Source of the DNA: Pseudomonadota bacterium
Lineage (GTDB): Bacteria > Pseudomonadota > Gammaproteobacteria > Pseudomonadales > Halieaceae
Direction of reading: 5' to 3'
NCBI GenBank assembly: GCA_015222725.1
Contig: JADFVW010000148.1
Location: 1 to 33,609, forward strand
DNA length: 33,609 nucleotides
The notes under the pieces were generated by a model. The model saw only the letters and a program-made list of their open reading frames with translations, was not told the DNA's origin and did no database searches. The stretch's first letter is position 1. Every line of letters starts with the position of its first letter. Both the position numbers and the translations under genes were made by a program. Of the stretch, positions 18,719 through 27,876 are shown piece after piece.

Positions 18719-18923
18719 CATTCCCCATGAACTCGCCCTTGGCGACGTGTTGCTCTCCCCTCTCCTGCCAGTTATTTCCGCATCGCTGCTCGCCACCTGG
18801 CTCACCACGATAATATTGAACAAATTACGCCTGTCACGCTACATCATGTTTCCCTCCCTTAGTTTCCTGGCGATAATGGCGGTATATTTTTTGCTGATGG
18901 ATGCGTACTGGGTAAAAATTTAG
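18711..18923 (+). CDS. DUF1656 small membrane protein (AaeX-like), GTG start
   Basis: In-frame GTG at 18711 overlapping the OMF stop by 8 bp; VNSIPHELALGDVLLSPLLPVISASLLATWLTTIILNKLRLSRYIMFPSLSFLAIMAVYFLLM has two TM segments; standard position between OMF and MFP. Confidence 0.8.
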   Translation: MNSIPHELALGDVLLSPLLPVISASLLATWLTTIILNKLRLSRYIMFPSLSFLAIMAVYFLLMDAYWVKI

Positions 18924-18926
18924 AGG

Positions 18927-19814
18927 ATGCTATCTTTGAAACTCCTTAAGAAATTAACACTGGGTATTATCAATCTCGCGCTAATTGCGGCGGTTGCCTA
19001 CTATGCCTACCAGTCCTTCGAGGACTACATCACCAACCCCTGGACCCGGGACGGCCAGGTGCGAGGGCATGTAATACAAGTTGCCCCCAGAGTCTCCGGC
19101 ATGATTACCCACATTGCCGTCATCGACAACCAGCTTGTCACACAGGGGGATCTGCTGTTTGAAATCGACAGCGAGCCCTTTGAGATCAGTATCTCGCAAG
19201 CCGAGGCCAACCTTAAGAGAGCCCGCATCAGCTCGCGATCCGCCAAAATTGAATACGATCGTCTGCAGGAAATATTTGCCAAAGACGCCGGCGCTGTATC
19301 GCAGAAAGACCTGAACCGCCGTGAGGCCAATTACCTGCAATCCCTGAGCCAGATCGATATAGCACAAGAGCAGTTGCGAGCCGCCAGGCTAAACCTCAGC
19401 TATACCCAGGTGCTCGCTTCAGTGGATGGCTATGTCTCAAATATCAACTTCCAGATAGGCACACAGGCGGTGACCAACTCCCCTATTCTCGCCCTGGTAG
19501 ACCGCAACAGTTTCTGGGTGTTTGGCTACTTCCGGGAGAGCCAGATCGGTGAATTTAAAATTGGCGATGCGGCCCGCGTCACACTTATGGCCTACCCCGA
19601 CTTACCACTACAGGGCCATGTGGAATCCCTGGGCTGGGGTATCGCCCCCTCGGATGGCAACGCGGGGCACAACCTGCTCCCCAGTATCAAGCCCGTGTTT
19701 CAGTGGATAAGGCTGGCCCAGAGAATTCCCGTGCGGATAAAACTCGACAAAGTGCCCGAGGGCGTTGAATTACGCTTTGGCCTCACGGCTTCCGTTATGA
19801 TTACAGGGCGATAG
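18927..19814 (+). CDS. HlyD/AaeA-like periplasmic membrane fusion protein
   Basis: N-terminal TM; NPWTRDGQVRGHVIQVAPRVSGMITHIAVIDNQLVTQGDLLFEIDSEPFEISISQAEANL; LNLSYTQVLASVDGYVSN. Confidence 0.92.
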   Translation: MLSLKLLKKLTLGIINLALIAAVAYYAYQSFEDYITNPWTRDGQVRGHVIQVAPRVSGMITHIAVIDNQLVTQGDLLFEIDSEPFEISISQAEANLKRARISSRSAKIEYDRLQEIFAKDAGAVSQKDLNRREANYLQSLSQIDIAQEQLRAARLNLSYTQVLASVDGYVSNINFQIGTQAVTNSPILALVDRNSFWVFGYFRESQIGEFKIGDAARVTLMAYPDLPLQGHVESLGWGIAPSDGNAGHNLLPSIKPVFQWIRLAQRIPVRIKLDKVPEGVELRFGLTASVMITGR

Positions 19815-19818
19815 AATT

Positions 19819-20484
19819 ATGGGGCGACTCAATGAAGACAATAATTTCCTCTACCTGGCGGCCTCTCTGCTGATTTTGCTTCTCGCTTCACCACTGGCGA
19901 ACAGCCTGCCCGAGGGCTTTGCCTATTGGATACTAAAGGCAATTATTACGGTCACCATCATTGTCTGTTACCTCAGCCTCAACTTTGGCAAACGGTGGCG
20001 AGTTTTCACCGGGGCTCTTGTCCTGTTTATGATTTCTTCCAGCATATTACGTGAGTACGGAAATCTGGGATCTGCCACCCTGCTGGACCTGGTAATTATG
20101 CTGGTGTTCTTTGTGACCGTCGCCTACTCAGCGGCCAGACGCGTACTGCTACGCGGCGCTGTAGACTTTAACAAAATAGTCGGGGCCTTCACTATCTATC
20201 TGCTATTAGGCCTGATTTGGTCGACCCTCTATCTTTTTGTGCTGGAAGTTTCGCCCACAGCTTTTAACGGCATGGAACATGTAAATTGGGCAGACAATTT
20301 CTCTACCGCAACTTACTTCAGTTACGTTACCCTGACCACACTGGGTTATGGTGATATCAGTCCGGCAGAACCCTTAAGTCGGGTGCTGGTTTTCCTGGAA
20401 GCCATGGCGGGAACATTTTATATGGCGGTCGTTATCGCCAGCTTGATTGGTTCGCATGTAAGCAAAAGAAATACTAACAACTAG
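19819..20484 (+). CDS. Two-pore-helix-type ion channel (potassium channel, Ion_trans_2)
   Basis: Pore and selectivity filter ATYFSYVTLTTLGYGDISPAEPLSRVLVFLEAMAGTFYMAVVIASLIG, plus several N-terminal TM helices. Confidence 0.85.
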   Translation: MGRLNEDNNFLYLAASLLILLLASPLANSLPEGFAYWILKAIITVTIIVCYLSLNFGKRWRVFTGALVLFMISSSILREYGNLGSATLLDLVIMLVFFVTVAYSAARRVLLRGAVDFNKIVGAFTIYLLLGLIWSTLYLFVLEVSPTAFNGMEHVNWADNFSTATYFSYVTLTTLGYGDISPAEPLSRVLVFLEAMAGTFYMAVVIASLIGSHVSKRNTNN

Positions 20485-20496
20485 GGGATAAGCACC

Positions 20497-21576
20497 ATGA
20501 ATGACAAGGAAGCAGATACAGGTTTCGACAAATTATTCGTACGCAATATGCTGGAGTCAGCACTGCGGATTGGGCTGGTTCTTATCCTGCTGTCCATGAC
20601 CTACGATATTATCAAGCCCTTTACCCTGCCGTTGCTCTGGGGAGCAATCATAGCGATCGCCGTATTCCCTATGGTCAGGTGGTTGCAGGGCAAACTGGGT
20701 GGGCGCCGCGGCCTCGCAGTGACGCTGCTCACCCTGTTTTTTATCCTGTCATTGGTTGTACCCAGTTACCTGGCCATGGAATCACTGGTCGGTGCAGTCA
20801 AACTTGTCTCTGCGAACCTGGATGAGGGCAGTCTTCAAGTGCCCGCTCCACCGTCTAGAATTGCAGAAATACCCATGATTGGCGAGAAGCTCTATGAGGG
20901 CTGGCACAATGCCAATAAAAACCTGGACGCGGTACTGGCTGAGATTCAACCGCAGATCAAAGCCCTGATTGGCAAAACAGCCTCCGCCGTGGGTGGCGGC
21001 TTGATGGGCGTCTTGATGTTCGTGGTCGCTCTGTTGATCGCAGGGGGCTTCATGGCCTATGCAGAGTCCACCGGCGACGCAGCCCATCGTTTTTTCGTAC
21101 GGATAGGCGGTAGTAAACCGGGTGGGGAATGGGCGGAGTTATGTGTGGCCACCGTGCGCAGTGTATTGCAAGGCGTAGTCGGTGTAGCTGTGATACAGGC
21201 GGCACTTTGCGCAATAGGCCTGTTCGCCATGGGCGTTCCCGGGGCACCTCTGTGGAGTGCAGTCATTCTATTTCTGGCCATTGCACAATTGCCGGCCCTA
21301 CTTGTCGTGGCGCCCCTTATCATCTGGGCCTACAACACCCAAGATGGAACGACAGCAACCATATTTGCAGTGTGGATGTTGTTGGCTGGGCTTAGCGACA
21401 ACATCCTAAAGCCTATGTTGATGGGCCGCGGGCTGGATATTCCCATGCCGGTTATCCTCATAGGCGCCATAGGCGGAATGCTCTCCGCAGGTATAATCGG
21501 CCTGTTCGCCGGCGCGGTGGTACTGTCCATTATGTACAAGCTGTTTGGTGAATGGTTGGCGCAGGAGTCCCACTAA
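20497..21576 (+). CDS. AI-2E family transporter (YdiK-like permease)
   Basis: About 359 aa polytopic; PFTLPLLWGAIIAIAVFPMVRWLQGKLGGRRGLAVTLLTLFFILSLVVPSYL; LMGRGLDIPMPVILIGAIGGMLSAGIIGLFAGAVVLSIMYKLF. Confidence 0.88.
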   Translation: MNDKEADTGFDKLFVRNMLESALRIGLVLILLSMTYDIIKPFTLPLLWGAIIAIAVFPMVRWLQGKLGGRRGLAVTLLTLFFILSLVVPSYLAMESLVGAVKLVSANLDEGSLQVPAPPSRIAEIPMIGEKLYEGWHNANKNLDAVLAEIQPQIKALIGKTASAVGGGLMGVLMFVVALLIAGGFMAYAESTGDAAHRFFVRIGGSKPGGEWAELCVATVRSVLQGVVGVAVIQAALCAIGLFAMGVPGAPLWSAVILFLAIAQLPALLVVAPLIIWAYNTQDGTTATIFAVWMLLAGLSDNILKPMLMGRGLDIPMPVILIGAIGGMLSAGIIGLFAGAVVLSIMYKLFGEWLAQESH

Positions 21577-21765
21577 CACTGTGATGCTTATTGAGCTTAC
21601 GACCCGGCGAGGTATGCAAATTTGAACCAATAGGCTGTGAGTCGAAAATACAGGTGGAAATTGGCCGTTTTCGCCCTGTTACGGCATGCGTGGGGAATTT
21701 ATTCTAGGCGAATTAGCAGTATAGTGACGCTATTATAATAAATATAATACTACAGGTGCCATACC

Positions 21766-24153
21766 ATGATAAAAAATACCCACGCCAGACAGATCGCACA
21801 CAAAACTGCACTTGCCACGGCCATTGCCCTGCTCACCACACCTGTGATGGCCCAGATGCAACTGGAGGAGGTAATTGTCACGGCGCAAAAGCGTCAGCAA
21901 ACCGTTCAGGACGTGCCGAGCTCTGTCACCGCTATTTCTGAGGAAATGCTCGAGAAAACCAACACCCGTGACTTCAGCGACTTGAACAGCATCACCTCGG
22001 GAATCACGATCACCGGTGGCGCTGACGGTTTCGGCAAAGTTATTCGAATACGGGGCGTGGGCACCAACTCCTATGTACCCTCCATACGCCCTGCAGTCGG
22101 TATCTTCCTGAACGAAGTCCCCCTGGGAGCCCCCGAATCCGCCTATAACAACATGGCCGATATAGAAAGAATTGAAATTCTCAAGGGACCCCAGGCAACA
22201 TTATTCGGCAAGGAAGTATCCTCAGGCGCTATTTCCCTGTTCACTAAGCGCCCCGACACCGAGGTTATGGAAGGTTATGTAGAGGGCAATTTTGGCAATT
22301 TTAACAGGCAAGAATACCGCGTGGGTGGAAACCTGCCAATGGGAGACCAATTTGGGCTTCGAGCGAGTATCTATAATAATCAGAGAGATGGCACGGTAAG
22401 GAATATATCGACAGGCCGCGATGATGGAGAGTCCGATGGCACCGGCTACCGGCTGCGATTCCTGTGGCAGCCATCAGACAGTTTCAATGCAATATTGAGC
22501 TATGAGGACCACCATATCGAGGTAGAGGGGAGCCAATCAGTAGCGCAGGAATATGGTGACCTGTACTACACATGGGAACAAAAGGTCTTGGGTATCACAG
22601 ATCCGGCTGACAGCAAGCTTAACATACTGGACCCCGCCGATCGCAAAACGGCACACTCAGCCAGCACAAGTCGCGACACCAAGACAAAAATCTGGAGCAT
22701 GAACATCGAGTGGGAGATCAACGACGAGTGGTCGCTGACATCAATTACCAGTGACCAGGACTACAAGACTTTTGTCGATGGACAGGATGGCAGTAACTTT
22801 ACCAGCTCAGAGGGGGTCAATGTTCCCGCAACCGCTGACACCTCCGTCGGCCCTTATAAAATTAATGATTTTTTTCAGGACTCCCGAACAGACAGCTTCA
22901 CACAGGAACTTCGATTCACCTATGAGAGTGAAAATTGGTCATCCATTATAGGTGCGTTCTATGCCGACACAGAGCTTATAAGCTACGTGCCTTTCAGCGT
23001 CATGATAGGTGCCATTAACCCCGACCTGATATTCAAAGCAGCCGGCGTTTCTGATATTACCGATGATGTTTCAGAGTGGGCCATATTTACCCACAATATC
23101 TACACCTTGCGAGAGGGCCTGGATATAACATTCGGCCTGCGCTATTCCGATGTTGAGAAAGACTATGTTGGCGGCCAGCTCACTGGCTGGGGACCACTGG
23201 CGGACCTGAACACACCACCGGTACCGATTACACCCTGGGGTGCCTCCATTCCCGGCTCAACTGACAGCTGGGATGAAATTACCGGCACGATAAAGGTAAC
23301 CTGGTGGCTGAACGACGAAGTGTCCTTATACGGAGGCTGGGACAGGGGTTTCAAGGCGGGTGGGCATAATGTCTGCAAAGGCACCGAAGACCTTCCGGAA
23401 TGTCCCGAGCCCTTCGATTCAGAGATTGCCGACAACTTTGAAGTGGGCTTCAAGGGACGCTTCCTGGACAACACCCTGGTCTGGAATGGTGCTGCCTTCT
23501 ACCAGACATACGACGACTATCAGGTCGACATACAGGATGATGAGGGAATAGGCCTCTCCATTCAGAACGCTGCCAAAGTTGAGATTCAAGGTGTAGAGAC
23601 TGAATTTCAATGGCTGGCAAGCGACAATCTATTGTTGGATGCCAACATTTCCTATATCGACGCTCGCTGGGACGAATATAAAAATGCCGGCTGTCTGCGC
23701 CCCCAGTACCAGGAAATTGCCTGTGAGGACGATGGTACCGGTAACTTCGTGCAAGACCTGAGCGGCAAACGCCTCAACTACAACAGCCCTCTGAGCGGCA
23801 ACCTCAACCTCACATGGAGTGACCAGTTTTCCAACGGGGTCAACTGGTATGCCCGGGGTGAATATGCCTATAGAGGCGACCGCTATTTCTTCCCCGATCT
23901 CGATCCAGACGTACGCGATGGCAGTTACTTCCTGCTCAATGCCAGCATTGGCTTCACCGGCGAAACGGGCAACTGGGATGTTATCTTGTGGGGCAAGAAC
24001 CTGACAGGAGAAGACTACCTGATCAGCGCCAGTCGCAACCGCGATGCAGGTAACCCAGCCTTCGGTCCAACCTCGATTGAAGGCTACCGTGTGTCGGCTG
24101 GAGAAGATGCCACCTACGGCGTCACGCTGAAATACCGTTTCGGTGGTGTTTAG
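21766..24153 (+). CDS. TonB-dependent receptor 1
   Basis: Signal peptide; EEVIVTAQKRQQTVQDVPSSVTAIS TonB box/plug region; RIRGVGTNSY; IERIEILKGPQATLFGKEVSSGAISLFTKRP; 795 aa with C-terminal YGVTLKYRFGGV. Confidence 0.95.
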   Translation: MIKNTHARQIAHKTALATAIALLTTPVMAQMQLEEVIVTAQKRQQTVQDVPSSVTAISEEMLEKTNTRDFSDLNSITSGITITGGADGFGKVIRIRGVGTNSYVPSIRPAVGIFLNEVPLGAPESAYNNMADIERIEILKGPQATLFGKEVSSGAISLFTKRPDTEVMEGYVEGNFGNFNRQEYRVGGNLPMGDQFGLRASIYNNQRDGTVRNISTGRDDGESDGTGYRLRFLWQPSDSFNAILSYEDHHIEVEGSQSVAQEYGDLYYTWEQKVLGITDPADSKLNILDPADRKTAHSASTSRDTKTKIWSMNIEWEINDEWSLTSITSDQDYKTFVDGQDGSNFTSSEGVNVPATADTSVGPYKINDFFQDSRTDSFTQELRFTYESENWSSIIGAFYADTELISYVPFSVMIGAINPDLIFKAAGVSDITDDVSEWAIFTHNIYTLREGLDITFGLRYSDVEKDYVGGQLTGWGPLADLNTPPVPITPWGASIPGSTDSWDEITGTIKVTWWLNDEVSLYGGWDRGFKAGGHNVCKGTEDLPECPEPFDSEIADNFEVGFKGRFLDNTLVWNGAAFYQTYDDYQVDIQDDEGIGLSIQNAAKVEIQGVETEFQWLASDNLLLDANISYIDARWDEYKNAGCLRPQYQEIACEDDGTGNFVQDLSGKRLNYNSPLSGNLNLTWSDQFSNGVNWYARGEYAYRGDRYFFPDLDPDVRDGSYFLLNASIGFTGETGNWDVILWGKNLTGEDYLISASRNRDAGNPAFGPTSIEGYRVSAGEDATYGVTLKYRFGGV

Positions 24154-24160
24154 ACGCTAG

Positions 24161-24232
24161 CCAGGACTGGACTGGGTGACGGAGCCCATTGAAAAGTCGA
24201 TTGAAGAAGCGGTTAAGTTCTACAGCCGTTGA
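24161..24232 (+). pseudogene. Possible 3' remnant of a coding sequence
   Basis: Open reading PGLDWVTEPIEKSIEEAVKFYSR* with no start codon, ending 1 bp before the SnoaL gene; reads like a C-terminal amphipathic helix. Confidence 0.3.
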
Positions 24233-24661
24233 TTACATCAGCCCCATCGCTTTAAGCTGTTCCTCCATAGCTGCCCAGCTCCAAAATGCACTCATACGCT
24301 GTATTTTTCCTTCATCGTTCAATTCGTAGATCGCCACCATTTCGACCTCGGTCTTTAAATCACCACCCATATTGTTAACGGCCGTTTGATGCACTGCACA
24401 GGCACGATCTCCACTGGGAATCCGCTTGTGCACCGTGAGAGTAATATTTGACGGCCCTATGACATCGTCCCAAAATTTTGAGATGGCCTCCTTGCCTACA
24501 TGGCCTTCTCCGGTGGCGTCAAAAGGAGAAATACCCACCGGATCCTGCACCACGGCATCGTTGGCATAAAGCACCAGCCAGCCCTCTTTATCACCCTGGG
24601 AGGCCAATCGAATTGAATCCATATTTGCCTGGATGGCGGGATGCTCTGAGTGTTCATTCAT
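24233..24661 (-). CDS. SnoaL-like / NTF2-fold ketosteroid-isomerase-like protein
   Basis: MNEHSEHPAIQANMDSIRLASQGDKEGWLVLYANDAVVQDPVGISPFDATGEGHVGKEAISKFWDDVIGP is a typical SnoaL fold. The listed start at 24724 is probably too long; a start near 24661 (MNEHSEHP) is preferred. Confidence 0.78.
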   Translation of the reverse strand: MNEHSEHPAIQANMDSIRLASQGDKEGWLVLYANDAVVQDPVGISPFDATGEGHVGKEAISKFWDDVIGPSNITLTVHKRIPSGDRACAVHQTAVNNMGGDLKTEVEMVAIYELNDEGKIQRMSAFWSWAAMEEQLKAMGLM

Positions 24662-24836
24662 GATGTTGTACTCCACAGGGATGGCTGTTACACGTAGTCT
24701 TGCTGTTCTACCGGGAACAATCAATATGAACGCGTCATCAAATACCGATTTTGGCCACTGCCAGATTACCGGTGTAAAGAACTATACCGACAGACTCCGA
24801 CGAAGAAGATACAATTGGCAGCACAGATGATCGAGT

Positions 24837-25721
24837 ATGAGAGAAACAATGAGAGAAACACCAGAAACCCGGTGGATTGAAGTAAGTGGTTGTGAGAACG
24901 CGAAACTCCTGACGGAATCCCTTGGCACTGGCCAACCGTTTATCTGGGCTCATTCCCTGCTGGGCAGCATGGCTCAAGACCTCGAAGGAGAAGTACTGGC
25001 ATGGCGAGAGCTAACCGATGTCGCCCGGGTTATTCGCTACGATGCCCGAGGCCATGGTTGTTCTGAGGTATTTGGCAAGCCGGAAGACTTTCGCTGGGAC
25101 AAGCTGGCAAACACCCTGTGGCAGGTAGCCGACACCTATACAGAGGACAAGGTCATTGTTGGCGGCGCATCCATGGGGTGTGCTACATCTCTCTATGCCG
25201 CTTGCCAGAGACCAGAGCAAGTCAAAGCAATGGTACTGGTTATTCCCCCGACTGCCTGGGAATTGCGCGCAAAAATGAAACGCAATTATAGTTTTATCGC
25301 CAAATTCGTTAATGTGACGCGAGGTCTGCCTTTTCGTTTGTTAAAGCTGATTCCCGCAGCCGGGGGGGATGCGGGATTCCAAAGACGCGTGATGTCTGTG
25401 ATGGCGCGGCACCTGGCAAAAGCAAACTATAAGGGAGTGGTCGGTGCCATGCGCGGTGCGGCCCTGTCTGACCTACCGCCACTCGAGGAGTTGAAGAAGC
25501 TGACTATGCCTGTGCTCATCCTGGCCTGGCCTGACGACCCTACTCACCCGCTTTCCATCGCCGAAAAACTGCACGACACGCTACCTAATTCACAACTTGA
25601 AGTGATAGAAAGCGCAGATGACCCGTATGCGTGGCCACAATTGGTTCGAGGCTTTATCACGTCTCTTCCCCGTGCACGCAATAGCGCTACAGCGTCGCGG
25701 GACAGAGCGAAGAAGCGATAA
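24837..25721 (+). CDS. Alpha/beta hydrolase
   Basis: Oxyanion region FIWAHSLLGS; VIRYDARGHGCSE; nucleophile elbow VGGASMGCA; LILAWPDDPTHPLSIAEKLHDTLPNSQLEVIE. Confidence 0.88.
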   Translation: MRETMRETPETRWIEVSGCENAKLLTESLGTGQPFIWAHSLLGSMAQDLEGEVLAWRELTDVARVIRYDARGHGCSEVFGKPEDFRWDKLANTLWQVADTYTEDKVIVGGASMGCATSLYAACQRPEQVKAMVLVIPPTAWELRAKMKRNYSFIAKFVNVTRGLPFRLLKLIPAAGGDAGFQRRVMSVMARHLAKANYKGVVGAMRGAALSDLPPLEELKKLTMPVLILAWPDDPTHPLSIAEKLHDTLPNSQLEVIESADDPYAWPQLVRGFITSLPRARNSATASRDRAKKR

Positions 25722-25735
25722 ATTCATCTCGAATA

Positions 25736-26386
25736 TTATAAAGTGCCATATAAGCGGTCGCCCGCATCCCCGAGTCCGGGGACGATATAGGCGTGATCAT
25801 CCAGCTTCTCATCCAGACCGGCAACATAGACCTTTATCTGGGGGTGTTTGTCCAACATTACCTGAACACCTTCCGGCGCAGCCACCAGAGCCATAAAACT
25901 GATCTGCTCTTCTGTGACACCGTGGTCCAGCAACACATCGACACCGGCAGCCGCGGAGTAACCGGTGGCCAGCATAGGGTCCACCAGGATGAAGGTACGC
26001 CCGGCAGCCGTTGGCAGCTTGCGTAAATATTCTACCGGCCGCTTGGTTTCTGGGTCGCGATACATCCCAATGTGACCCACTCGTGCAGAGGGCATCAACT
26101 CGAGCAGGCCATCGGCCATGCCCAGGCCCGCGCGTAAAATGGGTACGATTGCCGCTTTTTTCCCCTTTAGAACCTGGGCAGACATGGTGCAGATAGGTGT
26201 TTCAATTTCCTGCTCTGTCATGGGCAGCTGGCGCGTCATTTCGTAACCCATTAACAGAGCAATTTCCTTTAGTAACTGACGAAATGTTCGTGTCGAAGTG
26301 CTCTTACTACGCATATGACTGAGCTTATGCACAATCAGCGGATGGTCGAGAATATGTAAATTAGAGAACCGGGGATCGATAGCCAT
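25736..26386 (-). CDS. upp: Uracil phosphoribosyltransferase
   Basis: [110 protein letters not shown]. Near-canonical Upp. Confidence 0.96.
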   Translation of the reverse strand: MAIDPRFSNLHILDHPLIVHKLSHMRSKSTSTRTFRQLLKEIALLMGYEMTRQLPMTEQEIETPICTMSAQVLKGKKAAIVPILRAGLGMADGLLELMPSARVGHIGMYRDPETKRPVEYLRKLPTAAGRTFILVDPMLATGYSAAAGVDVLLDHGVTEEQISFMALVAAPEGVQVMLDKHPQIKVYVAGLDEKLDDHAYIVPGLGDAGDRLYGTL

Positions 26387-26389
26387 CGC

Positions 26390-27790
26390 TTATACTCCTG
26401 TTGAAATTTTCTCCATCACCGCACCAAACAGCTCTTCATCGCTGGGCAAGGTTTTGGGTGTTGCCAGGGGCTTTGACACCCAGGTAATGTTGACAAGGTG
26501 GCGCCAGGTAATATTCTCGGTGGTCACATTACCACCCCAGCTGCCGCAACCCAATGAAAAAGTTTGCCGCATGCCATTCCACAGAGCACCGCTATTGGAT
26601 GACGCCTGCGGCTGATTGACCATAACACGGGAAGTTTTAGTTCCCAGGGCTAGCTCCAGGACATTTTGATCGCTGCTAGTGAACAGACCACAGGAATGGC
26701 CATAGCCCGAATACTCCTGAATGTTATTTGTTAGTTCAATCGCAGCCTTTAGGTTTTCTACCTTATACAGTGCCATGACAACAGAGAGTTTCTCGCCGGA
26801 AAACGGATGTTCTGGACCATACCCCGACTCGGGCACCATAATAAAACTTTTGTCCTGTGGGATTGATATACCTGCCAGTTCTCCAATCCGCTGGGCCGAC
26901 TGGGCAATAATATCAGGATTGAGGTGGCCGTCACTCCACAGGGTCTCTGCCAGCATCTGGTATTCGGTATCCGAGGCCAAATAGCCTCCCTGAGCCTGTA
27001 ATTTCTCCACCAGTTCGGCGTAGATATCCTCTACACCTATTACCGTGTTATCAGCAGAGCAGGACGCAGCCAGATCAAATGTCTTAGACGAATGAATTTT
27101 GGTAACAGCGTCGTCTATATCCGCAGTCTCATCCACGATAATGACCGCATTTCCAGCACCAACACCAAAGGCGGGAGTACCACTGGAATACGCAGCTTTC
27201 ACCATAGCACCGCCGCCAGTTGCCAGGACCACATCGACCTGCTTCATCAATTCGCCCGTGTGCTCCAGCGTCGGATCTTCCATATTGATAATCAAGTCGC
27301 GAGGTGCACCGCAGGCTTCCAGCGCATCGCGCATATACTCACACACCAATTGGCATGTCTTCTTGCCACGGGGATGGGGTGCGATAATAATAGCGTTGCG
27401 ACCTTTAACCGCTGCAATAGCCTTTACCACAGGGCTAGCCTCGGGATGCGTTGTAGGGGTCAACGCCCCCACCACACCGATAGGCTTGGCGATTTTTATC
27501 AAGTTGCGCTCGTCATCCGCTTCTATTACGCCGACCGACTTGTCGTGGATGATGTCGGCAAGCGCAGCGCGACATTTGCTGGCCATTTTAGTCAGCTTTC
27601 CCTCGTAGTTGCCAAGGCGGGTTTCCTCTACAGCCAGCCTGGCAATTTTTTCTGCAGGACCCGACCGGGCGACAGACCAGACCATAGCCGTGATCAGCTC
27701 ATCCACCTGCTCCTGGCTGTAGCCCTCGACAAGCTGCTGCGCAACGCGTGCCCGATCAGTCAGTATTTTGATATCTGCTTTCACATTCAT
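26390..27790 (-). CDS. CoA-acylating aldehyde dehydrogenase (sulfoacetaldehyde dehydrogenase SauS-like / AdhE-EutE-type)
   Basis: PIGVVGALTPTTHPEASPVVKAIAAVKGRNAIIIAPHPRGKKT; TGGGAMVKAAYSSGTPAFGVGAGNAVIIVDETADID; catalytic-Cys region FDLAASCSADNTVIG; SLGCGSWGGNVTTENITWRHLVNITW. RBS ggcggagg upstream of the ATG. Exact substrate not determinable. Confidence 0.8.
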   Translation of the reverse strand: MNVKADIKILTDRARVAQQLVEGYSQEQVDELITAMVWSVARSGPAEKIARLAVEETRLGNYEGKLTKMASKCRAALADIIHDKSVGVIEADDERNLIKIAKPIGVVGALTPTTHPEASPVVKAIAAVKGRNAIIIAPHPRGKKTCQLVCEYMRDALEACGAPRDLIINMEDPTLEHTGELMKQVDVVLATGGGAMVKAAYSSGTPAFGVGAGNAVIIVDETADIDDAVTKIHSSKTFDLAASCSADNTVIGVEDIYAELVEKLQAQGGYLASDTEYQMLAETLWSDGHLNPDIIAQSAQRIGELAGISIPQDKSFIMVPESGYGPEHPFSGEKLSVVMALYKVENLKAAIELTNNIQEYSGYGHSCGLFTSSDQNVLELALGTKTSRVMVNQPQASSNSGALWNGMRQTFSLGCGSWGGNVTTENITWRHLVNITWVSKPLATPKTLPSDEELFGAVMEKISTGV

Positions 27791-27817
27791 GAAATTCCTC
27801 CGCCACCCCGCCTATCT

Positions 27818-27847
27818 AAAAAAAAGCCCACCCAATCACGGGTAGGC
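27818..27847 (-). terminator. Rho-independent terminator downstream of TonB receptor 2 and 28 bp upstream of the aldehyde dehydrogenase start
   Basis: Minus-strand RNA GCCUACCC-GUGAUU-GGGUGGGC followed by UUUUUUUU: 8-bp stem with one G-U pair, 6-nt loop, 8-nt U tract. Confidence 0.85.
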
Positions 27848-27876
27848 ACAAACAAGCGTAAAACATAGGGACCCTG

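Noticed and set aside
21577-21765. RutR-like or Fur box upstream of TonB receptor 1
   Set aside because: Only an AT-rich stretch (attataataaatataatac) is visible; no convincing match to either operator, so receptor 1 is not assigned to either regulon.
24745-24765. TTGGCCACTGCCAG in the SnoaL/alpha-beta hydrolase intergenic region as a fifth RutR-like box
   Set aside because: The left half resembles TTGACCA but the right half does not match TGGTCAA; not counted as a member of the motif set.
27092-27868. 258-aa + strand ORF (and the nested 27099..27608 ORF)
   Set aside because: Fully antisense to the well-supported acylating ALDH; the translated sequence shows no recognisable domain and is explained as a shadow ORF.
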